Positions 61,656 through 64,000 of a DNA stretch of 64,000 nucleotides are shown one piece after another (position 1 is the first letter of the stretch; each line of letters begins with the position of its first letter). Both the position numbers and the translations under genes were made by a program. The notes beneath the pieces are model-generated. The model worked only from the letters and a program-made list of their open reading frames with translations, was not told the DNA's origin and searched no databases. The DNA is from Neorhodopirellula pilleata (lineage in GTDB: Bacteria; Planctomycetota; Planctomycetia; Pirellulales; Pirellulaceae). The stretch spans positions 201,298 to 265,297 of the forward strand of contig NZ_SJPM01000007.1 in assembly GCF_007859915.1 (NCBI RefSeq), in the 5' to 3' direction.

Positions 61656-62595
61656 CTTCCTGGGATACCACCACGACTTTGCCTCGATCAACACCGGACT
61701 CCACTCGTCGGTGGGCTTCGGCCAATCGTGACATCGGGAACCGGCTGTCAATCGTAATCGTCAATTGATCGCGTTGATAAAGGGATACGAGTTCGCGTAG
61801 ATCGTCGGCTGAAGATTGTGCCAACATCACCGTTCCGGATTTTGATAACGGCCACGTTAAGACCGTCATCAACATGCCTTTCACATCGGGTTCGGTTGAA
61901 ACGTAACGACCGTGCGGCAGCAACACGTCTTTTGCGTCCCAGTAGCCCGACTTACCGGCGGCGTCGAAGATGACATTCCATCGTTCATCGGATTGAATGA
62001 AATCCACTTTCTCGTAATCGTAAAAATGGTCCGCGCCGAGTGACCGGCAAAACGATTCATTGTCGCCACTGGCAACCGCGTCAACGTGACACCCGTAAGC
62101 CTTGGCGATCTGGACCGCGAACATGCCAACGCCGCCACTGGCACCGTTGATCAAAACTCGGTCACCGCGTTTCATTCGCCCGTGATCCCGGAGCGACTGA
62201 AGGGCGGTTGACCCTGCCAGCGGGACGGCGGCGGCTTCTTAGAAAGACATCTCGTTGGGAATTTTCGCGGTGGCATCTATCGCGCTTACCGCGAAGTCGG
62301 CCGATGCGCCACCACGACTGGAGTCCAAGAACGCCATCACTCGCTCGCTCACGGAGAATGGTGAATCTGCGGCGGCATCGGCGATGATCCCAGCCACGTC
62401 ATAACCGGGAACTCTCGGGAAGCCACCCGGCAACAGTCCTTTCATCTCTCCATTTCGCAATCGATAGTCGATCGGATTGACGCTCGTCGCCTGGACATCG
62501 ATTAAGACTTAACCAGGCAATCTGCGGGGAATCGGGACGCTGGCTTGGTGGATGACGTCGGCACTGCCGTAGTCGTCGAATACCATCGCATTCAT
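61630..62595 (-). pseudogene. Zinc-type/MDR quinone oxidoreductase gene broken by two TAA codons
   Basis: From the ATG at 62595 one frame runs 321 codons and reads as an MDR-family quinone or alcohol oxidoreductase. It contains AMVFDDYGSADVIHQASVPI, SVNPIDYRLRNGEMKG, FPRVPGYDVAGII, the nucleotide motif GASGGVGMFAVQIAKAYG, and HRRVESGVDRGKVVVVS. Only two codons spoil it: TAA at codon 29 (62511-62509, after PRRLPG) and TAA at codon 119 (62241-62239, in MSF-stop-EAAAVPLAG). Both fall where Glu or Gln is normal for the family. The frame is otherwise intact, so inactivation looks recent, or one of the stops is a sequencing error. The 3' end merges with a second gene remnant. Confidence 0.8.
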
Positions 62596-62758
62596 GGTGG
62601 TCGAAGCAGTTCGGGACGATTGGGCTGGGGATTGAGTATTCATGATAGTGGCCCATGCAACTTGCAAGCCAATCGAGCATCATCCAGAAACGTTGGCATA
62701 TCATCTGCGTCGGTTCAAGCGCGAACCCGCTGATTCGCCTTCGTTTATACGCCGCCCC

Positions 62759-64000
62759 ATGATTTATCTCGTCGCTTATCTTTCGATGCTCATAGGCGCG
62801 ATCTCGACGGTGATCGCGATTACCGCGATGCGGCGACGTGAAAAGCACAATATCGGGAAGTTCGGTTGGTTGGTGCTCGTCCTACTCACGCCCCCAGTCG
62901 GGCTGATTCTGTTCGCGTTGTTCGGCGGACGGAAAATCTCTGCCGAACACAAGCGTCGACAAACCGTTCAAGTCCCTGCTGGCCTTGGCAATTCGAAAGG
63001 GAATGAGAAGCGACACCGGCAACCCGACGGGGGCGATGGGGAGATCGCCGTCAAACGTGGAATACGAGCCCCCAGCACGAACAACACGCTGCGGTTCGTG
63101 ACGACTCCCGAGACGATGTACCGCAGCCTGATTGACGTGATCAAGTCGGCACAAGAACGATTATTTGTGCAATCCTTCATTTTTGTCGACGATTCCCTAG
63201 GACGATTATCACGATTCGCGTATTCCAATTTTCGCAATCACCGCACGTTGGTAGTCGCCGACGGGAATCGAGCGATGCTCGGCGGGGCCAACTTTGTCGA
63301 ATACGAAATGACCGAAACGCCCGCCCCTGAAACTTGGGTCGACTACCTGCTCGAGGTTCGCGGCGACGCGGCCCGCCAAGCCGAAGGCATGTTTTTATCG
63401 GATTGGGATTTTGTCACCGATGAGGGACTCGAGGCTTCCGACACCGAGATCCCGAGAATTGATCCTGACGACCCGCACCATGCCAAGTTGCAACTATTGC
63501 CGGTCGGGGCAGACGGACCAGACGAATTACTCGACGACGTTTGGCTGACCGCGATCAACCGGGCTCGCGAGCGGGTTTGGATCGCGACCCCGTACTTTGT
63601 TCCACCGCCGATGGCGATGAGATCGCTTGCCATGGCCGTGCGACGTGGCGTCGACGTGCGAGTTTTGTATCCCGACGAGTCGGATCTCGCCCCGGCTGAT
63701 TTTGCTCGGTTTGATTACGTTCGTGATCTTCATCATTTGGGTGGCCGGATGTTTCGGCTGCCGGAAAAAATGATTCACGCAAAGTTGTTGCTCGTCGACG
63801 ACCGGGAGGCTTACGTTGGGTCGGCCAACTTCGACATGCGAAGCTTTTTCTTGAATTACGAAATGGTCCTTGGCGTTTTTACTCAACCCCGTATCGACGA
63901 GCTCGCGGATTGGTTCGAAGACTTGTCCGGAAAATGCATCGAAGGTTGCGTCCAAGAGACCGTCAAATGGCGGGTGCTCGGTGTCTTGATGCGAGTTTTT
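62759..64000 (+). CDS. Phospholipase D / cardiolipin synthase-like protein, cut by window edge
   Basis: 414 codons run open from the ATG at 62759 to the right edge. The protein starts with two membrane segments (MIYLVAYLSMLIGAISTVIA and WLVLVLLTPPVGLILFALFG), as cardiolipin synthases do. The first HKD site reads NHRTLVVADGNRAMLGGANF: the Lys of HxK is Thr, and the segment before it (SFIFVDDSLGRLSRF) is shorter than usual by some 50-60 residues. The second site is intact (MIHAKLLLVDDREAYVGSAN). Downstream of it the order (NYEMVLGVFTQPRIDELADW) is normal. Activity as a normal two-site enzyme is doubtful unless it dimerises. Confidence 0.85.
   Translation, partial: MIYLVAYLSMLIGAISTVIAITAMRRREKHNIGKFGWLVLVLLTPPVGLILFALFGGRKISAEHKRRQTVQVPAGLGNSKGNEKRHRQPDGGDGEIAVKRGIRAPSTNNTLRFVTTPETMYRSLIDVIKSAQERLFVQSFIFVDDSLGRLSRFAYSNFRNHRTLVVADGNRAMLGGANFVEYEMTETPAPETWVDYLLEVRGDAARQAEGMFLSDWDFVTDEGLEASDTEIPRIDPDDPHHAKLQLLPVGADGPDELLDDVWLTAINRARERVWIATPYFVPPPMAMRSLAMAVRRGVDVRVLYPDESDLAPADFARFDYVRDLHHLGGRMFRLPEKMIHAKLLLVDDREAYVGSANFDMRSFFLNYEMVLGVFTQPRIDELADWFEDLSGKCIEGCVQETVKWRVLGVLMRVF

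Noticed and set aside
61630..62595. Possible stop-codon recoding (TAA read as Glu or Gln)
   Set aside because: Every other gene here uses TAA/TGA/TAG as normal stops, and the gene lies next to another broken gene, so decay is simpler.

Overview
The window looks like a chromosomal segment of a marine planctomycete of the Rhodopirellula/Pirellulaceae type. I infer this from content, not from a database search. It holds three sulfatase modules, a planctomycete-type ECF sigma factor, a membrane Ser/Thr kinase with an external propeller-like tail, and many large secreted proteins of unknown function. A ~4000-residue surface protein carries an L-E-x-L-E-x-R-x-L-L-A N-terminal motif and a C-terminal dockerin. 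Intergenic DNA is full of dispersed palindromes. No rRNA, tRNA, CRISPR array, intact insertion sequence or prophage was seen.

Layout. 0-2.6 kb: a ThuA-like secreted protein coupled to a gene cut by the left edge, then a DUF4912 protein. 2.9-6 kb: an AtpZ-like protein, PilT, and a PilB/GspE-like protein whose Walker motifs are broken. 6-10.8 kb: a kinase, a Cys-rich secreted protein and a Uma2-family protein. 11-23 kb: one giant beta-helix surface protein. 23-30.5 kb: xylR/xylA, a sulfatase, and a protein fusing two sulfatases around a VHL-beta-like domain. 31-36.7 kb: a flavin reductase, a HEAT-like secreted protein, and a coupled aldolase (NanA/DapA family) plus sodium:solute symporter pair. 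37-43 kb: a methyltransferase, an ECF sigma factor, a membrane protein and a DUF58/BatA pair. 43-44.3 kb: a repeat-rich gap with the 3' end of a group II intron and no reverse transcriptase. 44.3-53.6 kb: a Xer recombinase, galE-ykgJ, HU, LRR and repeat-rich secreted proteins, and a PPi-type phosphofructokinase. 53.7-64 kb: a TIM-barrel epimerase-like protein, a secreted protein translationally coupled to topoisomerase III, phosphatidylserine decarboxylase, a decayed oxidoreductase region and a phospholipase D-family protein cut by the right edge.

Taken together, the 23-36.7 kb part fits use of sulfated, xylose-containing polysaccharide: sulfatases remove sulfate, XylR/XylA handle xylose, and the aldolase/symporter pair handles another acid sugar. 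This is inference from neighbourhood. The most unusual items are the sulfatase-VHL-sulfatase fusion, the PilB-like pseudo-ATPase beside PilT, the group II intron remnant, and a set of modular palindromic elements that share terminal repeats while carrying different cores.
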